Below, one piece after another: positions 45,844-53,585 of a stretch of DNA of 64,000 nt. Location: contig NZ_LXIE01000001.1 in the NCBI RefSeq assembly GCF_001641085.1, forward strand, positions 1 to 64,000. Reading direction: 5' to 3'. This stretch comes from Aequorivita soesokkakensis (GTDB lineage Bacteria; Bacteroidota; Bacteroidia; Flavobacteriales; Flavobacteriaceae). The notes beneath the pieces were generated by a model, which saw only the letters and a program-made list of their open reading frames with translations, ran no database searches and was not told where the DNA came from. How positions within the stretch are numbered: position 1 is the stretch's first letter; each line of letters starts with the position of its first letter. A program made the translations under genes and the position numbers.

Positions 45844-46302
45844 ATGTTAACTTGGAAAGAAGTAATGAATTTTACAGTAAATGGCAATCCCATTCCCGAT
45901 AAACGCGTTGAAAAAACGGATAGCGAATGGAAGGAACTATTAACTCCCGAACAATACCGAATAACACGTCTTAAAGGAACGGAAGCTCCCAATAGCGGCG
46001 CGTTGTGCAGTATTTACGACGAAGGAAAATACAATTGTATTTGCTGTGGCACGCCTTTATTCGACTCTACAATTAAATTTTCATCCAGCTCCGGCTGGCC
46101 TAGTTTTACACAGCCAATTACAGTAAACGCGATTAAATATGAAAAAGATACAGCCTACGGAATGGTTAGGGTGGAGGTGATGTGCAATACTTGTGATGCG
46201 CATTTAGGCCACGTATTTCCAGATGGTCCCGCGCCAAGCGGTTTGCGCTATTGCATCAATTCAGAATCAATGAAATTACAAAAAACAGAAAAGAAAATTT
46301 AA
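45844..46302 (+). CDS. msrB: Peptide-methionine (R)-S-oxide reductase
   Basis: MsrB (152 residues) repairs the R form of methionine sulfoxide. Zinc-binding pairs are CICCG and CNTCDAHLGHVF. The catalytic cysteine is in GLRYCINSES, and the substrate region SGWPSF is present. There is no signal peptide, so it is cytoplasmic. msrA follows after two bases, which makes a repair operon for both stereoisomers. Confidence 0.94.
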   Translation: MLTWKEVMNFTVNGNPIPDKRVEKTDSEWKELLTPEQYRITRLKGTEAPNSGALCSIYDEGKYNCICCGTPLFDSTIKFSSSSGWPSFTQPITVNAIKYEKDTAYGMVRVEVMCNTCDAHLGHVFPDGPAPSGLRYCINSESMKLQKTEKKI

Positions 46303-46304
46303 AA

Positions 46305-46856
46305 ATGACAAATACTAAAATGGAATTAGCAACAGTGGGTGGCGGATGTTTTTGGTGTATTGAAGCCGTATTGAATGAAGTTAAGGGCGTAGAAAAAGTT
46401 GTTTCTGGATATACGGGAGGAACCGTTCCAGGTAAACCAACATATCGGGAAGTTTGTTCTGGCCTCACGGGCCACGCCGAAGTAGTACAAGTAACCTTTG
46501 ATCCTTCTGTGATTTCATACGAAGATTTATTGATAATTTTCATGACCAGCCACGACCCAACATCCCTAAACCGTCAAGGTGGTGATGCGGGAACGCAGTA
46601 TCGCTCGGTTATTTATTATCACAACGAAATCCAGAAGGAAATTGCAGAATTGGTTGCAAAAGAAATGGCGCCTTATTTTGAAAAGCCGATAGTTACTGAA
46701 ATTAGTGCTTTGCAAACTTTTCATGAAGCCGAAGAGTATCATCAAGACTATTACAAAAACAATCAATCAGCGGGATACTGTAGTGCGGTGATAACTCCGA
46801 AATTGGCCAAGCTTCGTAAGATGCATGCTGATAAGCTTAAGAATATTTCAGCTTAA
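46305..46856 (+). CDS. msrA: Peptide-methionine (S)-S-oxide reductase
   Basis: MsrA (183 residues) repairs the S form of methionine sulfoxide. The active-site motif GGGCFWCIE is near the N-terminus. The family segments SGYTGG, GHAEVVQV and the HQDYYKNN region near the end are clear. The ATG at 46305 gives a standard N-terminus; an in-frame ATG at 46251 lies within msrB. Confidence 0.95.
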   Translation: MTNTKMELATVGGGCFWCIEAVLNEVKGVEKVVSGYTGGTVPGKPTYREVCSGLTGHAEVVQVTFDPSVISYEDLLIIFMTSHDPTSLNRQGGDAGTQYRSVIYYHNEIQKEIAELVAKEMAPYFEKPIVTEISALQTFHEAEEYHQDYYKNNQSAGYCSAVITPKLAKLRKMHADKLKNISA

Positions 46857-46941
46857 AAACAATGCCACCATGAATAGAATAGTAGTGTTTAATAGAGCAA
46901 TCTCATCATTAAACCTATAATTGAGATAGTATTGAAAATAA

Positions 46942-47061
46942 TTATTTTCTTTTATTCTTTCTCCTAAAATATAAGATGAGTGTTATTGGTAAAACAAAAG
47001 TTACCATAAGAATTATTAAAATCAGGATAATTTGCCAAGGGCCAATAATCGCTAGCACCAT
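46942..47061 (-). CDS. 39-residue membrane peptide
   Basis: This is a short ORF starting MVLAIIGPWQIILILI with one or two hydrophobic segments and a strongly basic end, YFRRKNKRK. The layout is that of small single-pass proteins such as TatA-like fragments or PLDc_N-type peptides, but no family is certain. It stands alone on the minus strand between msrA and the alcohol dehydrogenase. Reality is supported by its composition only. Confidence 0.45.
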   Translation of the reverse strand: MVLAIIGPWQIILILIILMVTFVLPITLILYFRRKNKRK

Positions 47062-47134
47062 AATTTAATTTATTTTTACTAAACTACATTATTTAGTTTA
47101 ACCTTTCGAATAATTAACCAAAATCTAAAACTTT

Positions 47135-47158
47135 CACACTGAGCGCAGTTGAAGAGTG
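47135..47158. repeat. Hairpin repeat family A, copy 5
   Basis: Core GAGCGCAGTTGA (47141-47152) with arms CACACT and AGAGTG, which pair except for one A-A mismatch. Confidence 0.6.
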
Positions 47159-47319
47159 ACCCATTATAGAATCATCTGATAATAAAAATAGCATCTTCGG
47201 ACAATATTTGCCGTCTTTCACACAAGTCTAATCCTTTAATTCACAATGCTTTTGTTACCTTAACGCTAAATTTTTAAAAAGTGTTCTTAATCATATAATA
47301 ATAATAAAATCAAAATGCC

Positions 47320-48375
47320 ATGAAAACAAAAAGCGTTAAAGCATTCGGCACCGAATCTACCGTTGCCGATTTAAAACAAATGAACATCAATAGGAGGGAG
47401 GTCACCCCAAAAGATGTTGAAATAGATATTCTATTTTGTGGTGTCTGCCATTCCGATTTGCATTTTGCACGCAACGATTGGGGGATGACGCAATATCCAG
47501 TGGTGCCGGGACATGAAATTGTGGGCAGGGTAACCCAAGTGGGTTCTGGAGTTTCAAAGTATAAAGTGGGCGACTTAGTGGCCGTGGGCTGTTTGGTGGA
47601 TTCCTGTAGAAACTGTGACAACTGTAATGACGACCTAGAACAATATTGTGGAAGTTGGGTTGGAACTTATGGTGGGTATGACAAACATTTAGACACCACC
47701 ACCCATGGTGGCTATTCAGAAACCATTGTTGTGGATGAAGATTTTGTACTGCGGGTTCCTGAAAACCTAGATCATGCAGGAATAGCCCCTTTATTATGTG
47801 CAGGTATTACAACTTGGTCGCCATTGCGGCACTGGAAGGTTGGTAAAAATAGTAGGGTAGCGGTAGTAGGTCTTGGCGGATTGGGCCATATGGCAATAAA
47901 ACTAGCACATGCATTGGGCGCGCACGTATCCTTATTTTCACGCTCCACCAATAAAATTGAAGATGCAAAAGCATTAGGAGCAGATGAGGTTATTATTTCC
48001 ACGGACGAAGCCCAGATGGAAAAGGCCATGGGGCGTTTTGATCTCATTATTGATACAGTACCTTATGCCCACGATTTAAATCCATATTTAGGTACATTAA
48101 CAACCAGCGGCACCTTGGTGGTGGTTGGCTATTTAGGTCCCTTGGACCCAATGTTGGTTACCGTACCAATGATTATGGGCCGAAAGTCCGTGGCAGGATC
48201 ATTGATTGGAGGCATTGCGGAAACACAGGAGTTATTGGATTTCTGTGGAAAACACAACATCACTTCAGATATCGAAGTCATAAAAATCCAAGATATAAAC
48301 AAAGCCTACGAGCGTATGCTGAAAAGTGATGTGAAATACCGCTTCGTAATTGATATGAAATCTCTTAAAAACTAA
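47320..48375 (+). CDS. Zinc-dependent alcohol dehydrogenase (MDR, CAD-like)
   Basis: This 351-residue medium-chain dehydrogenase has the catalytic zinc cysteine in CGVCHSDLH and GHEIVGRV after it. The four structural zinc cysteines are in DSCRNCDNCNDDLEQYC. The cofactor fold shows GLGGLGHMAIKLA. It is close in type to YahK/cinnamyl-alcohol dehydrogenase enzymes that reduce aldehydes with NADPH. The physiological substrate is unknown. A terminator follows. Confidence 0.88.
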   Translation: MKTKSVKAFGTESTVADLKQMNINRREVTPKDVEIDILFCGVCHSDLHFARNDWGMTQYPVVPGHEIVGRVTQVGSGVSKYKVGDLVAVGCLVDSCRNCDNCNDDLEQYCGSWVGTYGGYDKHLDTTTHGGYSETIVVDEDFVLRVPENLDHAGIAPLLCAGITTWSPLRHWKVGKNSRVAVVGLGGLGHMAIKLAHALGAHVSLFSRSTNKIEDAKALGADEVIISTDEAQMEKAMGRFDLIIDTVPYAHDLNPYLGTLTTSGTLVVVGYLGPLDPMLVTVPMIMGRKSVAGSLIGGIAETQELLDFCGKHNITSDIEVIKIQDINKAYERMLKSDVKYRFVIDMKSLKN

Positions 48376-48399
48376 GTAGAATCAATTATTAAAAATAAA

Positions 48400-48430
48400 A
48401 AATCATCTGTTTTAAGACAGGTGATTTTTT
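48400..48430 (+). terminator. Terminator after the alcohol dehydrogenase
   Basis: AAATCATCTGT pairs with ACAGGTGATTT (one T-G wobble) across a 6-base loop and is followed by T. Confidence 0.8.
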
Positions 48431-48454
48431 TATGGTTTAAATTGAAGAAGTCTG

Positions 48455-48473
48455 TACTGAGATAGTCGAAGTA
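48455..48473. repeat. Hairpin repeat family A, copy 6
   Basis: Arms TACT and AGTA pair around GAGATAGTCGA (one base shorter than the other cores). It lies between a terminator and the DEAD-like gene's stop. Confidence 0.55.
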
Positions 48474-48478
48474 AATAC

Positions 48479-49090
48479 CTAATTACTCACTACTTTACTA
48501 AACTCCATAAAATACCCCTCAAACCGTTTCAACATCGGGTGCATTTTTTCTGAATACAGCACATATTGGCATTTTTGAATACTTTGGGTAATTGACATAA
48601 TAGCCGCATAAGCCGATTTTTGGGTTAAAAATGTAGCATCGTCAATACTAAACAGCTTTAAATCGGCAATACTCACGCCATTGGTTAAAAACAACTTGTT
48701 CATACTCTTGGGAGTAGAAATAAGAATATCAACCCCCATAGCGATTTCTGATTTTTGCACATCGTTATGCAGCTCTTCATAGCCAACATATACCCTTAAC
48801 GAAGTCTCTTTGGTATAAAATAAAAAAGCATCATACAATTGGGTGGCAATTTCCTTGTTTTCCACAAGAACCAACGCCCGTGGGGCATTGCCTATGGCCC
48901 TGCATTTCAATTTTTGCAAAGTGGTAATGATAAGCGTGGTTGTTTTACCGCTATTCTTTGGAGCCACGCAATATACATTGGCGCCACTTTTTACAATAGG
49001 AATACACTCGCTCTGAAAAGGAGTAGGGGTGGTTATTTCAAGTTGCGCTAGCTTCTCTAGTATATCGGGATGTAATTTTTTAAAGGGCAT
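48479..49090 (-). CDS. Single-domain DEAD-box-like protein
   Basis: This 203-residue protein corresponds to only the first RecA-like domain of a DEAD-box helicase. The Q-like motif TPTPFQSECI and a P-loop APKNSGKTT are present. Motif II is degenerate (SIDDATFL in place of DEAD), and there is no second domain, so it is unlikely to unwind RNA alone. The ATG at 49090 is preferred because TATCTTTG, a -7 match on the minus strand (49120-49127), lies inside the longer frame that starts at 49144. Similar one-domain proteins exist in flavobacteria as far as I recall; the role is unknown. Confidence 0.7.
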   Translation of the reverse strand: MPFKKLHPDILEKLAQLEITTPTPFQSECIPIVKSGANVYCVAPKNSGKTTTLIITTLQKLKCRAIGNAPRALVLVENKEIATQLYDAFLFYTKETSLRVYVGYEELHNDVQKSEIAMGVDILISTPKSMNKLFLTNGVSIADLKLFSIDDATFLTQKSAYAAIMSITQSIQKCQYVLYSEKMHPMLKRFEGYFMEFSKVVSN

Positions 49091-49149
49091 AGGTTTTTTT
49101 ATGGATGTAGACGTATTGGCAAAGATACGGCCTATAGATGACATAGGGA

Positions 49150-49375
49150 TGTTGTGGGTTGTGAGACGGTGCAGGTTTAATGCTCAATATTCAATTCTCA
49201 ATTCTCAACTCCCAGTTCTCAATTCTAAAGCCTTCAGCTAACAGCCAACAGCTTAAAGACCTGTATTCAAATTTCAAATCCAAAATTCCAAATTCCAAAT
49301 TCCAAATCCCAATTCCAAATTCCAAGCTCCCCTTACTCACAGATTCACAGATTCACCCTATAGCCAACCTCCAAA
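49150..49375. repeat. Dispersed repeat family C, full copy
   Basis: It starts with TTGTGGGTTGTGAG and GCAGGTTTAATGC, runs through ATTCTCA tandem words, then AGCTTAAAGACC, then several AAATTCC words, and ends TATAGCCAACCTCC. The same order occurs at 52027-52135 plus 52658-52753, but split by a gene. Confidence 0.6.
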
Positions 49376-49399
49376 AAATTACAACATTTGAATTATTGC

Positions 49400-49407
49400 T
49401 ATATTTG
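49400..49407 (+). promoter_or_regulatory. -7 box of the Crp/Fnr gene
   Basis: TATATTTG matches TAnnTTTG, 36 bases before the ATG at 49444. Confidence 0.4.
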
Positions 49408-49443
49408 AAAAGAATTCCCGCCGGTTAGATGCAATCCTGAACA

Positions 49444-50004
49444 ATGAAAGAATTTTTCAATAAAATATATTCTATAGACCAAGAAATTCTTGAAGACTAC
49501 ATTGCGAATTGGACCAAATACACTGCACCTAAAAAAACCATCATGACAGCTCCGGGAGAAACGGAGCGTTATATGTATTTTGTAATAGACGGAATTCAAA
49601 AATCCTATTACCTAAACGAGGATAAACAACACGTCATTGCCTTTACCTATACTCCCTCGTTTAGCGGAATTCCGGAATCCTTTCTTACCCAAACACCTTC
49701 AAAATATTACTTGGAGACCATAACTGAAAGTTCATTTCTTCGGATCCCCTTTGAAAAGCACCAGCAACTTATGCAAGAACATCGGGATATAGAAACGCTG
49801 TTCAGAAAAGCGACCGAAGGCATATTAATTGGAATGGTGCAACGGCACTATGAATTGATGGCATTTGATATACATCAACGTTTTACATCTTTCGCCCAAA
49901 GAAGTCCACACCTCTTCAATTTAGTCTCCCACAAAGACTTGGCTTCCTATTTACGGATTGATTCAACCAACTTCAGCAAGTTGTTCAACACGATTAAAAT
50001 TTAA
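49444..50004 (+). CDS. Crp/Fnr family transcriptional regulator
   Basis: This 186-residue regulator has an N-terminal cyclic-nucleotide-binding-like beta barrel (about 25-115) including PGETERYMYFVIDGIQKSYY. The C-terminal helix-turn-helix has HKDLASYLRIDSTNFSKL. The arginine and glutamate pattern for cAMP binding is not evident, so the ligand is unknown. A perfect palindrome lies five bases after the stop, in front of a hydrolase gene, and is a natural target. Confidence 0.85.
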   Translation: MKEFFNKIYSIDQEILEDYIANWTKYTAPKKTIMTAPGETERYMYFVIDGIQKSYYLNEDKQHVIAFTYTPSFSGIPESFLTQTPSKYYLETITESSFLRIPFEKHQQLMQEHRDIETLFRKATEGILIGMVQRHYELMAFDIHQRFTSFAQRSPHLFNLVSHKDLASYLRIDSTNFSKLFNTIKI

Positions 50005-50008
50005 AATC

Positions 50009-50022
50009 TTGGTATATACCAA
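50009..50022. promoter_or_regulatory. Palindromic operator TTGGTATATACCAA
   Basis: This perfect 14-bp palindrome is just upstream of a promoter-like ATCTTTG (50045-50051) and the alpha/beta hydrolase gene. The adjacent Crp/Fnr protein is the likely binder (inference). Confidence 0.6.
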
Positions 50023-50106
50023 AAACAAACTGGTTTAAGCGCCAGATCTTTGCATCAAAATTAAAGAACAATTAATCGATCACTTAACATTTTAATTTTA
50101 TGCATT

Positions 50107-50991
50107 ATGAACACAACGACATTTTCCCAATCATGGGTAAACTCCACGCTTTATCCCTTTGAAAACAAATTTCTGCGATTGGAAGCAGGAAATATGCACT
50201 ATGTGGATGAAGGGAAGGGGGAAACCATTCTTTTCGTTCACGGCACTCCCACATGGTCATTCTTATACAGGGATTTCATAAAAGAACTATCAAAAGAATA
50301 TCGCTGCATTGCCATAGACCATTTAGGGTTTGGCCTGTCTGATAAACCGGACTCAGTCCCCGGAACGCCGGAATGGCACGCCCGGAATCTTAACGAATTT
50401 ATTAAAAAATTAGACCTTAACAACATCACTTTGGTCGTGCACGACTTTGGGGGACCCATAGGGTTGGCAGCCGGTATTGAAAATAACGCACGAATCAATA
50501 AGGTTGTATTATTCAACTCTTGGCTTTGGGCTACTGAAGAAAACAAAGAAGCTCAAAAAATTGATAGGGTTATAAATAGCCGAGTGGGAAAGTTTATGTA
50601 CTTAACCATGAATTTCTCTCCCAAGGTACTTTTGAGACAAGGTTTTTCAAACAAAAAGAACTTATCAAAAAAAGTGCATCAGCACTATATCAAACCATTT
50701 CCCGATAAAGTTTCACGCATTTCGTTGCTAAAGCTTGCAAAAGCATTGGTGGGTTCTTCTGATTGGTATCAAAAACAATGGGAACAACTGGATCTATTGG
50801 CAACTAAAGAATGGTTGATTCTTTGGGGAACCAAAGACACCTTTATTACCATGGACTCTTTAAAACGTTGGCAAGAGAAACTTCCAAATGCTAAAACGGA
50901 GGAAATAGAAAGCGGTCATTTTGTTCAGGAGGAATCGAAAGAGGAGGCTATTCGAGCAATTCGTATATTTATGCAGGAAGAAAACAAATAA
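50107..50991 (+). CDS. Alpha/beta hydrolase, haloalkane dehalogenase-like
   Basis: This 294-residue alpha/beta-fold enzyme has the oxyanion region VHGTPTWSFLYRD, then DHLGFGLSDKP, and the nucleophile elbow VHDFGGPIG, in which the nucleophile is an aspartate. That is the arrangement of haloalkane dehalogenases and epoxide hydrolases. The later WGTKDTF holds the acid region, and the catalytic histidine is in SGHFVQEE. The substrate is unknown. It follows the candidate operator and precedes an MDR oxidoreductase. Confidence 0.85.
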   Translation: MNTTTFSQSWVNSTLYPFENKFLRLEAGNMHYVDEGKGETILFVHGTPTWSFLYRDFIKELSKEYRCIAIDHLGFGLSDKPDSVPGTPEWHARNLNEFIKKLDLNNITLVVHDFGGPIGLAAGIENNARINKVVLFNSWLWATEENKEAQKIDRVINSRVGKFMYLTMNFSPKVLLRQGFSNKKNLSKKVHQHYIKPFPDKVSRISLLKLAKALVGSSDWYQKQWEQLDLLATKEWLILWGTKDTFITMDSLKRWQEKLPNAKTEEIESGHFVQEESKEEAIRAIRIFMQEENK

Positions 50992-51105
50992 ACAAGAATG
51001 CTCTGGCAAGTATAATCCACAATTTTAATTTGAAATAGAAAATCATAAAACTTAACTATAACTTCAGCACTCTACTGTTTGAATGCTGAGAATAACAATG
51101 AAATA

Positions 51106-52026
51106 ATGAAAGCAGTTACCTACCAAAAATATGGCCCACCAAGTGTTTTGAATATGGTGGATATTGAGAAGCCAACTCCAAAGCGCAACGAAGTATTGGT
51201 CAAAATTTATGCAACTTCCGTAACATCCGGTGATGTCCGGTTGCGCAGCTCGGATTTCCCCGGAATAGCCTGGCTTTTTGTTAGACTTATCTACGGTCTA
51301 TTCAAACCGAAAAAGGAAATATTGGGCCACGAATTTTCAGGTATTGTTGAAGCCATTGGTGCGGGTGTTAGCAAATATAAAGTGGGGGATGAGGTTTTAG
51401 GCACCCCAACCATGCTCCCCTCGGGCTCCTATACCGAATATCTAAGTATTCCAGAACACCGGAAGAAGGGTGTATTGGCATTAAAACCCAAGACGCTTAG
51501 TTTCAATGAAGCTGCCGCCTTGCCTGTTGGCGGAATGACTGCTTTATACCTTCTTCAAAAAGCCAAAATGGGAATAGGACAGAACATACTGGTGTATGGT
51601 GCCTCAGGAAGTGTGGGGAGCTATGCCATCCAAATTGCGAAAGCAAGTGGAGCCACCGTAACAGCAGTATGCAGCAGTTCAAATTTTGATATGGCAAAAC
51701 AACTGGGAGCTGATGTTACCATTGACTATAAGCGTCAAGACTATGCAGAACTGGAACAAAAATTTGATATTGTTTTTGATGCTGTTGGAAAAACCTCAAA
51801 ATCAAAAGCAGCAAAAGTTCTAAAAAAGGAAGGCCGTTTTGTAACTGTAAAGGCACTGACGAGTCCGGGTCAGGAGCATCTCGAGAAATTATGCCAACTA
51901 GCTGAGCAGGCAGCCCTCAAACCATTTATCGACAAAACCTTTCCCTTTTCTGATATCATTAAAGCCCATAAATATGTTGACAAAGGGCGGAAAAGAGGGA
52001 ATGTGGTGATTGTGGTGAGTAGTTAG
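51106..52026 (+). CDS. NAD(P)-dependent MDR oxidoreductase
   Basis: This 306-residue zinc-free medium-chain reductase/quinone oxidoreductase-type enzyme starts MKAVTYQKYGPPSVLN. The N-terminal GroES-like domain is followed by the cofactor fold LVYGASGSVGSYAIQIAKA. The four-cysteine structural zinc loop is absent. An in-frame TTG at 51079 gives an extra nine residues and is not preferred. It is probably co-regulated with the upstream hydrolase. Confidence 0.85.
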   Translation: MKAVTYQKYGPPSVLNMVDIEKPTPKRNEVLVKIYATSVTSGDVRLRSSDFPGIAWLFVRLIYGLFKPKKEILGHEFSGIVEAIGAGVSKYKVGDEVLGTPTMLPSGSYTEYLSIPEHRKKGVLALKPKTLSFNEAAALPVGGMTALYLLQKAKMGIGQNILVYGASGSVGSYAIQIAKASGATVTAVCSSSNFDMAKQLGADVTIDYKRQDYAELEQKFDIVFDAVGKTSKSKAAKVLKKEGRFVTVKALTSPGQEHLEKLCQLAEQAALKPFIDKTFPFSDIIKAHKYVDKGRKRGNVVIVVSS

Positions 52027-52135
52027 TAGTGAATTGTGGGTTGGGAGTTGTGGGTTGTGGGTTGTGAGAAGGTTGCAGGTTTAATGCCCAAGGTTTAATT
52101 CTCAATGTTCAATTATAAAGCTTTCAGCCCAAAAA
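52027..52135. repeat. Repeat family C, left half of a split copy
   Basis: It matches the first half of the copy at 49150: TTGTGGGTTGTGAG, then GCAGGTTTAATGC, TTCTCAATGTTCAATT and CTTTCAGCC. It stops where the DinB gene region begins. Confidence 0.55.
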
Positions 52136-52183
52136 AAATAATAATTCTAAGAACGTAAACCTATTTTCCCGAAAACTAAGAAT

Positions 52184-52651
52184 ATGACACAATCTGAACT
52201 TATCATTTTAAACCTTACGGAGATAAGGAGAAGAAGCGTAATACTTTGGAAAGGGCTTCCTGAAAGCTACTACCTTTGGAAACCCGACGCCAAAGCAATG
52301 ACTGCCATAGCAATGGTTAGACACGTCCTGGAAGCCGACTATGGATGGAATATCATAATCAATAATGGGAGTATGGCAAAGTATCAAACCCCTTGGCAAA
52401 ATCGTCCATACATCAGTGTTGCAGACGAAATTGAATTTGCTGAACCATATAGAAATGCCTTTTTGGAAAGCATTCGCCAATTTTCGGATAGGGAATTAAA
52501 CGAAACGGAAATCATTCACCCTGGAAATGGAGCCAAGAAAAACCTTGGAAAATATTTATTGCGAATTGGATATCATGAAGCTGTTCACGCCGGACAATTC
52601 CTTTCCTATTTGAGAGCCATGAAAATGAAGCCCCCAGCGATTTGGGACTAA
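52184..52651 (+). CDS. DinB family protein
   Basis: This 155-residue four-helix protein is of the DinB superfamily, with candidate metal-binding histidines in MVRHVLEADYGW and RIGYHEAVHAGQFLSYL. The substrate is unknown. The gene lies between the left and right halves of a dispersed repeat that is continuous at 49150-49375, so it may have been inserted into such an element. It is not closely similar to the DinB-type protein at 1875-2399. Confidence 0.8.
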   Translation: MTQSELIILNLTEIRRRSVILWKGLPESYYLWKPDAKAMTAIAMVRHVLEADYGWNIIINNGSMAKYQTPWQNRPYISVADEIEFAEPYRNAFLESIRQFSDRELNETEIIHPGNGAKKNLGKYLLRIGYHEAVHAGQFLSYLRAMKMKPPAIWD

Positions 52652-52657
52652 TCTAAA

Positions 52658-52753
52658 ACCTTAAGCCTACAGCTTAAAAACCTTTACTCAAATTCCAAAT
52701 TCCAAATTCCAAGTTCCCCTTACTCACATATTCACCATATAGCCAACCGCCAA
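52658..52753. repeat. Repeat family C, right half of a split copy
   Basis: It matches the second half of the copy at 49150: CTACAGCTTAAAAACC, AAATTCC words, CCCCTTACTCACA, and TATAGCCAACCGCC. Confidence 0.6.
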
Positions 52754-52815
52754 ACGACATAAGACGTAAGACCGATGCGCTGTTGTAGTATATAGGTAGT
52801 ATTCATAAAGCCTCT

Positions 52816-52924
52816 ATGAAGTATCTATGGAGTATATGTGGAGTATCTATGGAGTGTGGTCGGCATGGAGTCGGCATTGGGTCGGCTTATGATTGGCATG
52901 GAGTCGGCTTATAGTCGGCATGTA
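52816..52924. repeat. 11-bp tandem repeat array
   Basis: It has about ten units of 11 bases. The left part has ATGGAGTATCT-type units (52816 to about 52858). The right part has six units of GTCGGCATGGA or variants (52859-52924) with no phase break. The unit length equals about one helical turn of DNA. Confidence 0.75.
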
Positions 52925-53188
52925 CTACTTGTGTTTTTTGCGAAAAGGCTCTATATTTATCTAGAAACCAACAGCCTTGCCAAGGGGTGGAATTCTAACT
53001 TTATTCCAGGCTCTGCGACTTACGTTTTTATGGGGAATGGGGATAAGGTTTCGGCTACCCTAACCAAAATGGTTCATTTTAACGCCAATGAGGTGGTTTA
53101 TATTTTTACGGATACCCCCCAAGACAGTAACGTGAGGACAATTGCTGATGGCACCTACTTAAATATTGAATTGGTAAAGGCAGATTGA
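52838..53188 (+). CDS. Doubtful ORF or gene remnant
   Basis: The frame encodes 116 residues. The first 30 or so are translated from the 11-bp repeat array (MESA, GMESAY) and are unlikely to be natural protein. From about residue 38 (IYLETNSLAKGW) to the end, the sequence looks protein-like and continues to a proper stop followed by a strong terminator. It is probably the 3' end of a gene that lost its beginning, or a small gene whose true start lies further in, for example the ATG at 53030. Confidence 0.35.
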   Translation: MEYLWSVVGMESALGRLMIGMESAYSRHVLLVFFAKRLYIYLETNSLAKGWNSNFIPGSATYVFMGNGDKVSATLTKMVHFNANEVVYIFTDTPQDSNVRTIADGTYLNIELVKAD

Positions 53189-53585
53189 TAAAAAGTTTTA
53201 AACTTTATAAAAAAACTCCTGAAGAAAAATTCTCAGGAGTTTTTTTATGCACCAAGTGGTTTTAAGGACAAGTGGCCTAAATTTGAATTGGGATAGAGGG
53301 GCAGCTATTGTAATGGCCTAAAGACTATTGGTTTTAGATGAGAATTACCCAATATCTGGCCAGACCGAATAAATTAAATTTAAAAACCTGTCTTTGTCAG
53401 CGCGGCAGAGGGAAATCTTTTATTATGGAAATCGCAAAATACCCCTAACCGCACAATTCTAGTTTTAGAAAAGCATATAAGCTGATTTCCTTTACTTTTT
53501 TATATTTTTATTTTTTTCTAGGTTTGTTCAATAAAAATTAAGATTTATCAACCAAAAGTCTATTGCAGTACTACCATTCGTCAAT
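53189..53585. other. Intergenic region before the TPR/AraC regulator
   Basis: It contains the terminator at 53212-53247. Beyond it there is little recognisable sequence. In-frame codons at 53535-53585 continue the regulator's conserved N-terminus upstream of its first ATG. Confidence 0.5.
53212..53247 (+). terminator. Terminator
   Basis: ACTCCTGA (53215-53222) pairs with TCAGGAGT (53233-53240), extended by A/T pairs and followed by T. Confidence 0.85.

Larger units (their letters stand above)
49091..49443. other. Intergenic region with dispersed repeat
   Basis: It contains the minus-strand promoter box at 49120-49127, one full copy of repeat family C (49150-49375), and the Crp-gene promoter box TATATTTG at 49400-49407. 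No gene seen. Confidence 0.6.

Noticed and set aside
51079-51105. TTG start for the MDR reductase
   Set aside because: The ATG at 51106 gives the conserved N-terminus MKAVTYQKYG; the extra residues have no family support.
49150-52924. Repeats at 49-53 kb considered as CRISPR
   Set aside because: The repeats are tandem or long and imperfect, without unique spacers of constant length, and no cas genes are near.
52838-52930. N-terminal 30 residues of the ORF at 52838 as real protein
   Set aside because: They are direct translation of the 11-bp tandem array (MESA-type words), so they are probably not a natural N-terminus.
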